In this document: positions 35,346-48,510 of the stretch, one piece after another
Numbering within the stretch: position 1 is the stretch's first letter
How the letters are laid out: each line of letters begins with the position of its first letter
Source of the DNA: Oikopleura dioica
Lineage: Eukaryota > Chordata > Appendicularia > Copelata > Oikopleuridae
Reading direction: 5' to 3'
NCBI GenBank assembly: GCA_907165135.1
Contig: OU015567.1
Coordinates: forward strand, 3,849,001-3,913,000
DNA length: 64,000 nucleotides
Notes under the pieces: generated by a model
Databases searched by the model: none
The model's input: the letters and a program-made list of their open reading frames with translations, nothing else
Told to the model about the DNA's origin: nothing
Position numbers and translations under genes: made by a program

Positions 35346-36200
35346 ATGAAAACTTTACTTTTTGCAATTTTACTTTTTGAGCAGATTTTGGCGGGCAGCG
35401 AAAAATGGAAGCGAGTTCCGAATACAGAAATTGAAGTCATGGATTTCGACGGTCTTTATGGAAAGAGAAAGGCCTGTGGAATTAATCCTGTAAAGAAAAC
35501 CCCTCCCTGTAAGTCATTTTCTTCATTACAGCCAGTCGACTGTTTGTCAAACAAAGATGACTTTTGGGCTTGAAGGATTTTGAGCAGATTAAAAGCTAAT
35601 CCGAGTCGTAACTTTGTGCTTTAGTATTTGCCGGTGAAATGCGCCAAGTTCATTGTCACATCTATTTCTGTCGCCAGTCGGATTTTGAAGATAAGCTGGA
35701 AAAATGGAAATGCACGAGTTGTGCGGAAAATACTCCTGAATGCAAGGTAAATAAAAGAAGGCTTTATGTTGTTTTTGGAAACCATAATTGTAGATTTGCC
35801 AAGATTAATATAAATTTTTAAAAATTCTACCTTCAGTGAATAACCAATCTCACGACCCTCATTTTTATAGCATCTGTTATCCATACCTCTCAGTATTTTT
35901 ACCTAGGAGAATTTCATATTCTGAATATATATCAAAATCTTTTAGGACTATCAGCTCCGGCGTCAGCGCCGAAATCTTTCCAACTCATCCCAAGCCGATG
36001 ATCCACGAGACCGCCGTCACATCGCCCGTCGTTCGCGAAAACTAGAATACCGTCGGATGAAGCGTCTGGCGCTGAAAAAGAAACGCACTGAAGAGCGCGA
36101 TGCGATAAAGCGAAAACGTGCCGAAGAACGGGCTGCGCGACGACGTCAGAAGAAAATCCTACGGTCTGGCAAGAAAAAATCAGCCACACAAGAAGCTTGA
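35346..36200 (+). CDS. short secreted ZP-like protein with furin-type site
   Basis: The signal peptide MKTLLFAILLFEQILAGS is followed by a short polar region, then, after a GT-AG intron, GEMRQVHCHIYFCRQSDF and CTSCAENTPEC. This is the spacing seen at the end of ZP-C domains (HCxVxxC...C..C). Exon 3 begins DYQLRRQRRNLSN, a dibasic furin-like site, and continues as a very basic tail (RMKRLALKKKRTEERDAIKR). There is no ZP-N and not enough length for a full ZP domain (about 160 residues total). The ZP match is partial; the basic tail is unusual. Confidence 0.7.
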
Positions 36201-36758
36201 AGATTGATGAGAATTCATTTGCTCGTGAGATTATACTTACATGTGAAATACTTGGCTAATGTATAAATTTAACTGAAGGATAAATTAAATTTTTATGAAA
36301 ATGCTCTCATTTGCAGAATTTTACAGAGTGATACCTTTAATACTAAAATCGGATTTGTCGCTATACCTTGATAAGTAAGTCCTCTTTAAAAGAGCCCTCT
36401 TTTGTAATTTCGGAAGAAAGTAAAAAACGCGTTCAACCTTCCAAAAACACGCCACGGTTGATTTTTAAAGAGCTGGAATTAATTGTTTATGTCATGCTGA
36501 CTTGACCGTTTTATTTTGATTTATGTTGGAGATCATCTGCGATGAAAGCTGAAAATGCTCAGGCAGAAATCAAAAAAATAATAACCGACCCAATCTGCGC
36601 AAATCCAGCTCATCCACTTGAACAACTGGCGGTCTAGTTTCGCGCTCCCAGGAACATAATTACCGGACACGCTCTCCGGCGCCCCCTGAGCTTTTCGTGA
36701 TACAAATTAACGGTCCCGCCGAGATTAATTTATTCTGTTACTCTCGATTAGAGAAAAG
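36201..36758. other. intergenic, nothing recognised
   Basis: About 560 bp with no coding-like ORF or repeat. It should contain the promoter of the CUB gene; no clear motif. Confidence 0.5.
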
Positions 36759-37795
36759 ATGATGGTCTCTGTTTTTGCAATTTTTGGACTCACAGCCGCT
36801 TTTCCAAAGAAATTAAGTAAGCTTCAGCAAATTTTTACTATAACTGACGGACTTTTTTAGGGTTCGAAGAGAACCAGCAGAAACTTAGCCCAGCTGACGA
36901 TTGTGGTCACGTGGTCCTTAGAGAAAACAGCTCTTCTGGATTCATCGAGACCTCACACTATTTCATTCGAGAGGGGGAAGATAGATTGAAGTGCAAATGG
37001 GATGTAAAAACAAATTGCCACGGAGGACTTTTTAAATGGCGATTTGATCAGTTTGATACCAAAGGACGGGACAACGATAGTTTTGTACATGATCGAGAAA
37101 CATTTTTTAATTTATCAGTATTTTCGGCTTCAAAAAAAATCATAAACAGATAAAAAAAATGGGTGTAGGGCGGCTTCGTTCGCAATTTGCGAACGCCGTT
37201 CGTAATCTTGCGAACGCCGTTCGCAACGAAAAAAAATCTTGTTGTGAGTGTGCGCTTTGCGCCTTTTCTGGTAGAGAACTCATTGGCTTGGCAGGATCAG
37301 TCTTTTTCTACCGCTGGGACACATTTTGAAAAAAGTTGTGAACGATTTTCGGCCAAAAATTTTTCGATTTTGCGAACGCCGTTCGTAATTTGCGAACGCC
37401 GTTCGCAAAATGGCCCTTGCGAACGAAGCCGCCCGCCACCCAAAAATCAGACTTATGGGAAGGGCTCTGGTTTTTTTTCTCGAGAATAACACAATTTTGA
37501 CCTTAAAAAAGACCGATCAAACGAAGTCCTGTACGATTCTATCTTCGAGACTCAAAACTCGAAATCCCCAGCGACCTCAGAATCAGAATCATTTTGCGAA
37601 TCTGATTTTGTCAACCTGCATTTCATCGAAAACAAAATTTACAACTTATGCTCTCAAAATGAAATCAAGGAAGAAAACACAACCGACCCGAGAGATTTTT
37701 CTAAATGGAAAGTCGCGTTTGGAAAGAGCTTCAAAATCGACTTTCAGACGAGCCATTTAGTCTATGGATTCAAGCTCTCGTGGGAATGTGTTTAA
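36759..37795 (+). CDS. secreted single CUB-domain protein
   Basis: Signal peptide MMVSVFAIFGLTAAFPKKL (36759 start), GT-AG intron, then one CUB-like domain: DDCGHVVLRENSSSGFIE, LKCKWDVKTNC, KWRFDQFDTKGRDNDN, FCESDFVNLHFIENKIYNLC and the terminal FKIDFQTSHLVYGFKLSWEC. The CUB core is split by a second intron (about 37079-37513) that contains a MITE. The intron is GT-AG and phase 1. The order of four Cys and the GF-x-L-x-W ending match CUB. Probably extracellular matrix or adhesive; exact role unknown. Confidence 0.75.
37161..37441. mobile_element. MITE with gcgaacgccgttcg subterminal palindromes
   Basis: A 281-bp element. Left end gggtgtagggcggcttcg and right-end complement gggtggcgggcggcttcg form 25-bp TIRs with three mismatches. 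The palindrome gcgaacgccgttcg occurs four times, twice near each end. Flanks are A-rich (aaaaat on both sides), so the target duplication cannot be set exactly. It sits in an intron of the CUB gene. Confidence 0.85.
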
Positions 37796-37856
37796 TCCGC
37801 TCTCTTTTATAAAAAAAACTGTACAGATTCTTTTAATAAACTTAATTTATAAAGGT

Positions 37857-40345
<2,489 letters not shown>

Positions 40346-41570
40346 GTTTCACTCCAGCTTCTGTTTTCCTGGAAATTCTAGGAGGTTCTCAACTGAACTT
40401 TTGTTTCTTTTAAATCGTCAACAATCTTCGAATTTATCTCTATTCTCGAAAAATGAGGTCGTTCTTTTTTGTTTCTCTTCGAAAAAAATGCACAAGGGGT
40501 TTTCGCCTAAATCGTAAAGTACTGCGGCGCTAAGCCAAGTTGCTAATCGAGAGAGGGGAAAAATTGCGTGCCCAGCGGACGAGTCACTTGTCCCCTCGGG
40601 CGAGAGGTCGTCAGTCCTCGCAATTTTCGCGCTTCTTCGGTTCCGGTCGGTTCAAAATGGGCTAGGGTTAGGGTTAGAGTTAGGGGCAGCTCAAAAGAGC
40701 ATTGGATTCATTGGTGAAAGGCCCAATCCTTCTGATTATTTATCATCGTCGATGAAAGAATTCAATGTCATTTATTTGTTCAAATTCGTAAGCTTTCCAT
40801 CAAATCGCGCTAATCTTCCAGCGAGATCTTCCTCCGCGGCGGGAGAGTCCTCCGCGCTCGACTCCATGGGATCAGCCATAAAATGCCATTTTCCCCAAGA
40901 TTTGAAACTTCTGAATTTTCTATTTTGCATAAACAAGCTTGAAGAGAAATAAAGAATAATTTTTAGAAAGTAAATGGCATGAGAAAATCAAGAACGAATG
41001 GGAACGAGTTTGCGAGGAAATGCTTTTGAGAAATCGTTCAAGGATGCCTTCAGGTATGATTATTACCGTATAAGAAAATTTCCTTTTCGTTGACTGGGTA
41101 TGACGCTGGAATAAATTCAGAGGAAATTATATTACCGTCGGTTTCGTAAGGGTCGGTAGCTTTTATTTGCGAAAATTTATTGTAATTTATTTCAAATTTA
41201 TTGTTCCGGTTCAAAAACCAATATGTGTGATGACGATTTTAATAAATTTCCTGTAAAATTTATTTAAAAAATAAATCTTCACGGTACTCGCGCCGCATAT
41301 AAACGTTCAGTGGCTCACTTTGGGATCCGGCGTAGAGGACTGATTTTGGCACCATCCACTGTAAATTAACATGAGTTTAAAGGAGAATCTTTTTGTTTTG
41401 ACCTTTTTATGCTAATATTTTTATTAATATATTCAATTTGAAATCGTCCGTCAAATTGTTTCGACTCATCGTTTTGAAATCGTAAATACCGCGGATTATA
41501 TTGAAATTTTAAATTGAAAATTGCAAATTATCGCGAATTTCCGAAAATTTGAATTTGAATTATCAATTTT
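40346..41570. other. gene-poor stretch with telomere-like tract and a small ORF
   Basis: It holds the telomere-like tract (40665-40686) and a 35-codon minus ORF at 40772-40879 (MADPMESSAEDSPAAEEDLA) that has coding-like composition and could be a first exon spliced to an unknown gene or to CDKL5. The rest is AT-rich and without a recognised feature. Confidence 0.45.
40665..40686 (+). repeat. interstitial telomere-like repeat
   Basis: gctagggttagggttagagt, then tagggg: about three TTAGGG units with one substitution. Confidence 0.85.
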
Positions 41571-42050
41571 ATGAAAATATCTCTTTCAGCGGCCCTGTTT
41601 AATTTATTCAATTTTGAAATTGGTTTATTTTTTCTGAAAAATTTATTCAGAAACGAGTTCGGAGATGAGCCAATTTTCAATTCCCGTTCGATGGTCAAAG
41701 TCACCTTTAAATTCGCCGAACTGATCAGAAAAGGTGAAAACTGCCGCGTAAACCCGCGTTTTTTACGTTTTTCTTTAGCCGCGATTCGCGATGAATTCGC
41801 AACTTTCGACGCCAACGACATTATTTCGGTCCTGGACGCGCATTCTAGCGTCATTCGCTACGTTTCTGTAATTATGCCGCGCCAGGATCGGACTTGCTTC
41901 AACACAGTAGATTTCAATTACCGCTGCGATTCGCTGCTTGCTGAGCTGTATCAGAATGAGATTTTTTATCCAGAAAAGATTCAAATGAAATGGAGAATGA
42001 TTGTTAGAAACTTTGTCGAAATTAATGGAATTCAGGTAAAAGCTTGTTAA
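41571..42050 (+). CDS. hypothetical protein, 159 residues
   Basis: An uninterrupted ORF, likely an exon or single-exon gene. It reads MVKVTFKFAELIRKGENCRV, RFLRFSLAAIRDEFATFDAN and CDSLLAELYQNEIFYPEKIQ. Composition is coding-like (mixed charged and hydrophobic), with no recognised domain. A donor-like gtaaaag follows NGIQ near the end, so it may continue. The start is uncertain: an AT-rich segment precedes the Met at 41690. Confidence 0.5.
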   Translation: MKISLSAALFNLFNFEIGLFFLKNLFRNEFGDEPIFNSRSMVKVTFKFAELIRKGENCRVNPRFLRFSLAAIRDEFATFDANDIISVLDAHSSVIRYVSVIMPRQDRTCFNTVDFNYRCDSLLAELYQNEIFYPEKIQMKWRMIVRNFVEINGIQVKAC

Positions 42051-42358
42051 AGCTCGAAAGATAGTGCTTCCTGGCTGAAAATAAGGGCGCAGAAAAAGAT
42101 AATTTTAAAAACGAAAATTATTCAGTTCTCGATTATTTACGATAGAAGATGGCTTTTCGCGATTTCTTTAATGAATTCGCTTTATAATTCTTCAAAAAGC
42201 GGAAACTGCGATTATTAGATCGCTTATAATCAAAATTCAAAATTTGACTTTCAAATTGAGTGGCTCTCAAACGGCCAAATGATGTGTTCGCTAGATCCGT
42301 CTGAAATAAAGAATTCCCGAATAATTAAAACGGTCGAAATCCGGGTCAGATAGCGGAA

Positions 42359-42598
42359 TTATCCGATTCGAGAGCAATTCATGATGCCGAGGAGTCCAAT
42401 TTTGAGTGGAATCGGCCAGATTTCAATTGCAATCGTCCATGAGCTGAATAATTTTCGAATAGACACTGCGTTGACAATCTGTTTTAGTACATTCGAAACG
42501 ATCTGAATCAAAATGAGCAGCCGAAGCACACGATCGTAACGATCGACGAAATTCTCTGCGCACCATGCTTGAAAACGACCCAAAAGACATTCGACCAT
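42359..42598 (-). CDS. hypothetical small hydrophobic protein
   Basis: A 79-codon ORF beginning MVECLLGRFQAWCAENFVDR, with a hydrophobic C-terminal half (LLILIQIVSNVLKQIV, IWPIPLKIGLLGIM). Possibly a two-helix membrane protein. Not recognised; may be a chance ORF. Confidence 0.35.
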   Translation of the reverse strand: MVECLLGRFQAWCAENFVDRYDRVLRLLILIQIVSNVLKQIVNAVSIRKLFSSWTIAIEIWPIPLKIGLLGIMNCSRIG

Positions 42599-42946
42599 TT
42601 ACCCGCTTTAATTGTGATCCTCTTCATGTGCCTTTTTATTTATACTGGACGGGCGCTTCTTCGTACTACAGAAGGTTGAACAAACTACAAAATAATTCTC
42701 TTGCTTCCAATTTCTCATTTATCACTTCATGAACTATCTTTACATCTGTAGCTTCTGAGATTCGACTGTACATACTTACATGCTATCATCATCGAGATTT
42801 TTACCATTCAGAAACTTCTTCTTTTGAAAATACATCCATTCTTTGCCAAATTAAGAGCCTCCCGAACAGAAAATCTCAAGAAAAATGGGCTAGGAAGCAC
42901 CCTAAAATACTCCGAAAACAACTCTTTTTAGAGAAATCTCTGGACA

Positions 42947-45900
42947 ATGGTCTTCGGAGTTTTAAATTCAGGAGAACCTCCGCCTCAAATTCCTCCGAAA
43001 TTCTATGCAGGCGACCAGTTTCCATTTACAGAACTCTATGGCTTTGGCGCGACGAATCCGAGCAAATCTACTCATCTTGTCCTAAAAGAGTAAGTCTGTC
43101 TGGAGATATCTAGGGCTATTTTGATATCTAGAAGCTAGAAATTACCATTTCTCTCCGGCTTGTTATGGAATCATTGAATAAATTTGATGATGAAACCGGT
43201 GATAATTCCAGATTCCAAAATGCTCAAATAAAGGAATAAACTCGAATCCCATTTTCAGAATTCTCCAGGCGAAGGAACACCTTCCCCTAAATTGGTTCTC
43301 CGACATCTGGAGTTGTATCGCTTCGGATCGTTCTCTGTTGATTCTTCGTTTCCCGTCGCCAAGGAATTTCATCCTTGGGTTCACGTATGCAACGCTGGAC
43401 TGGATCGTCGACAGACAATCATCGTTCGGAGAATATGGACATCTCTCGCCAATGCGACCCGTGGCGATTGTCGTTGTTGCGAGTTTGACGCACAAGCGCG
43501 ATATAGGTAATACAACTAATCAACATATCACACGGAATGTAGACATAAACCGTTAATGATATACGTCAACAATTTTGAAATTTAGCGACTCTCATTAAAA
43601 AACGCCTCGAATACCTACCAATTTTCATCACCACCGCGGAAGATTTTCTTCACAAGACCGCTTCGAAATCTCTGCTTCTCGATTCCGTCGAGAAAATCAT
43701 CATTCAAGACCCTGCCGAATTTCTTCATCTTGCACCGATTCATCAAGTTATCAAACAAGTTCAAAGCGCAGTCCAAACAACTGATGGAATTGGAATTGAA
43801 AGCCTCAATCTTTACCTCGACTCCACGCGCGCTTTTCCTGAGTTTTTACAGTACTTTAATGCGGACGACTCTCTGTACATAACCGACAATCTCGTGGAGT
43901 CCCACGCTCTTCAAGGGACGAAAATGGTCGTTTCCAATCATCCAGTCATTCCAAAAGTCGCGAAAGATGCGTTTTTCGGGAAAACTTTCCCGGTTGAAAT
44001 GTCCGATTTTTCAAAATTCATCGCTGCGCCGAAGCTTTCTTCAATTTCCGTTACACAAATTCCTCCAAACAGCCTGTCCTTCTCTTCCATTCTTTCATCG
44101 TCCCTTTCCTGTCCATTCAATCATCGTGACAAAGTGACAATCGCCGTAACAATTCCTCCATTCCTCGAAGAAGGAAAGTCGATTGTTGGTTGGCAGAAGG
44201 TTCACGATCTATACCTTCAAATTATGCGCGAGTTTCCGGATCAAAAGCTCTTTCCTTCTGATGTGCTTGAAAAGTTCAGCAAGGTCAATCACTGCCCAAT
44301 GATGATAAAAAGAGGTTTTTGTGATGCTCCTTTTTTCTGCAGGAGAAAAGCAGGAGGGAAGGGCCCCACTTATCACAATCATTTCCAACCTTCAGTCGAC
44401 CAAACAGAAAAAGACGAAACTTACATCGTCACAAAAATCAACGATCTGAACGAAATCACTGCCATTGCCAGCTCAAGCGACCTGCCAAAACTTCTCAATC
44501 TCTCCCAGAAACTCAAAAGCATCATGCCAACCGACCAGAACGCGAAAAAATTCAACGTCGGAAAAGACTTCGGCATCGGGACGCTCGTTTCAGTAAGCCA
44601 CATCTTCAACGGGCAAAAAATTAACGCAAGAGGAAGAGTTGAACAAGTGGACATCAAGAGGGATAGATTTCATAATCGCATTTGCGCGTTGCTTCTGCTT
44701 GATACTGAGGAGATTCTTGAAGTGAAAGATGATGATGTCGAAATTGCAGATGAAGAAGTTTTTGGACTGAAAGCTTTTCCGTTGATTTCCACGAAAATTA
44801 TCATCCCAGGTTAGTGTTTGGCACAAAAACCCGTAAAAAAGCCACAGTCATGGTTCTGTTTACACCTAAAACTGGTTTTTAGGCATGAAAAAGGTCTCAT
44901 TTGAGAAATCAAAGGAAGCATGTCTTTTCATGATGAAACTACTCGAGTACAAAAACGAAAAAGTAAAGCTCAAGAAAATCGGATCAATCGATAACGGCCG
45001 AGTGGTTTACGCAGAGGATGTGCTCTTCCGCAGTGGAATTTCACTTGTACTTCAACTTGTGGAAGAAGGATATGGAATGATCGATGAAAGGGACAAGAAT
45101 CAAATTCTGCAGATGCTTCGGGTGAGCCTTGGCAAAGCATCTGTTGGAAAAATAGAGACGGGAACTGCCGAACAAATTCCTTTTTCGGAAATCAAGAAAG
45201 AAGTCTCCCCGCCAAATGAAGAGAAGACTGGCTTCTTTGATTTTCTAAATGATGATGGAAAAATGACACCAGAAGAACAAATGAACGAACTTCTTAGGAC
45301 CTTACGTGAGAGAAGCAAAACGACTGAAGAGAAGACATCATTTGATGGAATGCTCGAAAAAGAGCTGCTGAGAGTCGACCAAAATGAGAGCAAAGATGAA
45401 GAAGAAAAAACTAACGAGGAGGAATCAGAGGAAATGTCCACTGAGACAAGAATGCTCTCGGAAGTAGTAGTCGAAGTGGAGACATTAAATTTAGAGGAAG
45501 AGGGACAAGAAGTCAGGGATTTTTTCGGTGCAAGTCCATCGAAAAATGATGAGCAACAAAGTAAAAAAGCGAATTCACAAGGAGAAATGTCCAATGAAGC
45601 ACTGAATCAACCTGAAGAATCAAAAGAAATTATGCCAGTAGAGGAAGAAGGTCTTGAGAAATCATCATCATTCGAAGAGATCGAAGCGCCCCAGGATTCG
45701 CGCGATACGGCTCAATCTTCAGAGGAGGAAACAATCGAGCTGATTTCTTTGGAGCCTCGAGATCTACCCGTTGATATTGAAGATCTTATTCCGTTCTCGA
45801 TATGTAAATTGAATTTTGCCAGTGTCACAATGGAAGGAGCTTTTTCCGCGGCTCTTTGCGACTTGTCAGACGCCGAAAAAAGTGTGATAAAAAGATTTGA

Positions 45901-47403
45901 AGAAATGGCGAAGCTCGGCGAGTTCTCCTCGATACTGGACATAGCGGTCGATCTTCAGACGATTCTTGAGGATGATGAAGAATACGAAAATCCTATAGTG
46001 AAGCACCTTTTTGTCCTTCTTAGCATCAGTTTGCCGAAATGGAAAATAAAGGATGAAGTGGTCTCTGGCTTTTATACTTACATGCTCTCGAGAACGAAAA
46101 GGTTGGACGCTCCGTTGCGGAAGAAAATACTCTTTGATCTTCGAGAAATCTATCGGGAAAAGCCGAATTCAATGCAGAAAAGATTCATTTGTGAAATTTT
46201 GAAAGGATTCGAAGTCTACGATTTCGTCAATCATGAAAACGAGCATTGGCAGCTTTTGCAGTCGTATCTTTGTGAAGAGCAATTTCCTGACTTTGAGTGT
46301 TTCTTCGAGCTCTGGAAAGTAGCCAGTGGCAGAAAGGATACGATAATTACGGCGGAGATTATAAGCTGTGTGAATAAAGTTTGTCTGCTTTTTGCGAACT
46401 TTGGTCGAGACTTCAGCGATGAGCAGAGAACCGGATTCGGAAAAGGTACATTTTTATCGAAAAAGAAACCCCTTCATAAATGATTTCAGGCTTTATCGAA
46501 GACTGGGTGCTTCCCGTCATCACTCAACTCCTCTCCCGACCTTCTCTCCCCGAAAGCATCACTCCGATCTACAAACACGTAATAATAGTAATGAAGGAAA
46601 CTTTGAAACGCTGCTGCTTTGAGCCAGTCGTCGAATTACTTGTTCCAAAAATCGAGAAATTGAAAGAACTCAATCGTCAATTCTCCAATGCAGAAAGAAA
46701 CAACGATTTTGCTTTGAAAAGTGAACAAGGACTCGGACTCAATGGGATCTTCGGCGCTGTGATAAAAAGTGCAGTTCAGGCGAAGAAGATGATCGGTTTT
46801 AGAAACATGTCTGGCGCGAGTCCGGATCCAAACTTGAGAGAAAGAGATGGAGGGAGAGCTCTGTCTCTCAAGTGGTTGGAGCATCGAGGCTGGATTCAGC
46901 TGAAAACAGATCTGCCAAGGGAAGTGGTGCAAATTGAGTCGTACGATTTCCAGCTGATAGATGCGAAGATCCTCAGAGTTTTTATCAGGGATTCGAAGGG
47001 TCAAAATTTTAGGAAGGTGTTGAAAATTTACGCTAAAAGACTTTATATGACTCTTGAATCAAACTTTTCACACCAGAAAGTCAAACGATCGAATTGCTAG
47101 AAGTAGTCAAGAATGTGCGAGTTGCACCAGTAAGTGCTCGAGTGCTCAAGTTCCGAATCAACAAGTTCAATCGAGATAAATGGGGAAAAGTGAGCTGGCT
47201 GAAGGGATCGTTCTTGAGCAGAGATATTGAAGGAGCTTGGTCAGGTAAAACAGCAGCTCTCCATTAGTGAATACATCTTTTTCAAAGATTTCGAGAATAC
47301 TGATGACGAAGAAGAAGATCTCAATGATCAAGTCCCTCCAGACGACGAGGATGAATTTGATGAAATCGATGGAGATGTCTCCGAGTTGGACATAGTTGAC
47401 TGA
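42947..47403 (+). CDS. TDRD12-like helicase/Tudor/CS protein
   Basis: Large protein. The N-terminal part is a diverged DEAD-helicase-like region (VAIVVVASLTHKRDIATLIK, IQDPAEFLHLAPIHQVIK). Next is a C3H-like finger HCPMMIKRGFCDAPFFC whose last His is not at the expected place (RRKA follows). Then a Tudor-type barrel (FGIGTLVSVSHIFNGQKINA, CALLLLDTEEILEVKDDDVE), a long acidic disordered region, and a C-terminal CS-like domain (LKWLEHRGWIQLKTDLP, WGKVSWLKGSF). The order DEAD-C3H-Tudor-CS resembles TDRD12/ECAT8 of the piRNA pathway. No DEAD box itself was seen, so it may be catalytically inactive. Most introns are GT-AG; one (47039-47076, 38 nt) is GA-AG. Confidence 0.72.
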
Positions 47404-47805
47404 TGTTCTATCGCTTTCAGGGACCTGTTTCATAACTGCCATTTTTGTTTCCAAATCACAGAAATAAAAGCATTCACGAAACAAAAAATGAAAATATGGC
47501 GAGTTTAAACCATCATATTTCTGAAAGCTTTACTGAAAGGGAATGATGTAACAGTGTTTGATCAGTATTTGCCCTAGAAACTGGTATATTCAAGATCGTA
47601 GTCGATCAACGATCGATTATTCCATAAATTATTTTTTTTACCTTTCAAGACAATTGTATAATAATTGTATTGATTCAAGCGCCTGAAGGAAGCCCTTCTC
47701 TCCAAAAAAATCTCAGCTGCTCTCTTACGCCTTCCGGATGTGACCTGTATAAAAATCGGAATCTTTAAGTGTCTTCATCATACCTAAACAATCGGCAAAA
47801 AAACG
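47404..47805. other. intergenic
   Basis: No gene. The 3' part (from about 47725) is repeated, diverged, upstream of the paralogue at 48221 (atgtgacctgtataaaaatcgg vs gatcatatttataaatcgg), so promoter and coding regions were duplicated together. A TATA-like tataaaaat is shared. Confidence 0.6.
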
Positions 47806-47994
47806 ATGAAAATCTTCCTCCTTCTCATTCTTTTCTCCTCGACCGACGCTCGAAGGTCCCTTCTTCATTACAAAATCATGCGTCTGAGACGAAACCTTGC
47901 TCAATTTCATACAGACCCAGCTATACTCCGAACCAGACAGAATCAAATAGAAACTGTTGATTCTCCTCCATCGTTGGCGCAAATGTGGTTTTAA
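47806..47994 (+). CDS. small secreted peptide, paralogue 1
   Basis: 62 residues. Signal peptide MKIFLLLILFSSTDA, then basic RRSLLHYKIMRLRRNLAQFH and a C-terminus SPPSLAQMWF. Aligns along its whole length with 48221-48412. No cysteines. The RR after the signal peptide and internal basic pairs could be processing sites, as in peptide precursors. Function unknown. Confidence 0.7.
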   Translation: MKIFLLLILFSSTDARRSLLHYKIMRLRRNLAQFHTDPAILRTRQNQIETVDSPPSLAQMWF

Positions 47995-48220
47995 ATATGT
48001 TTGACTTTTGCCTGTTTCATAAGAATATTAAAAACAGCTTCACACGTAAATGATCGTATTGAATGTTCTTTTCAAAACTAATAGCAGCGGGAAAAACCTG
48101 CCAAAGCATAAAAATCACCGACTGCACTTCACCTCTTCTGCAGCTCTCTCGCGCCTTCTGGGATCATATTTATAAATCGGGGTAATCAAGGCTGTCCTTC
48201 ATAATCTAACAAAAACAAAA

Positions 48221-48412
48221 ATGATGAAAAAATTTTTCTTGTTCTTTCTTTTCTTTTATTCCATCGATGCTCGACGACCTCGTCTTCATTACAAAATCAT
48301 TCGGCTCCGACAAAACCTTGCTCAATTCCATGCAGACGAAAATTTGCTCGACCGAAAATATCAAGAAGAAAGTGTTGATTCCCCTCCGTCTTTCTCGCAA
48401 ATGTGGTTTTAA
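48221..48412 (+). CDS. small secreted peptide, paralogue 2
   Basis: 63 residues. MMKKFFLFFLFFYSIDARR, then LHYKIIRLRQNLAQFHADEN and SPPSFSQMWF. About half the residues match paralogue 1, with most changes in the signal peptide and the middle and strong conservation of HYKI-RLR-NLAQFH and SPPS-QMWF. This pattern suggests both are real genes. Confidence 0.72.
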   Translation: MMKKFFLFFLFFYSIDARRPRLHYKIIRLRQNLAQFHADENLLDRKYQEESVDSPPSFSQMWF

Positions 48413-48510
48413 ACCTGTCTGTTTGATTAATAAAAAAGATAACTTTTCAAATAAACCATCGTGTCCAAATTTTCTTGGGAAAACTCGCAGTTGAGAGAAA
48501 GAACGAAAGA

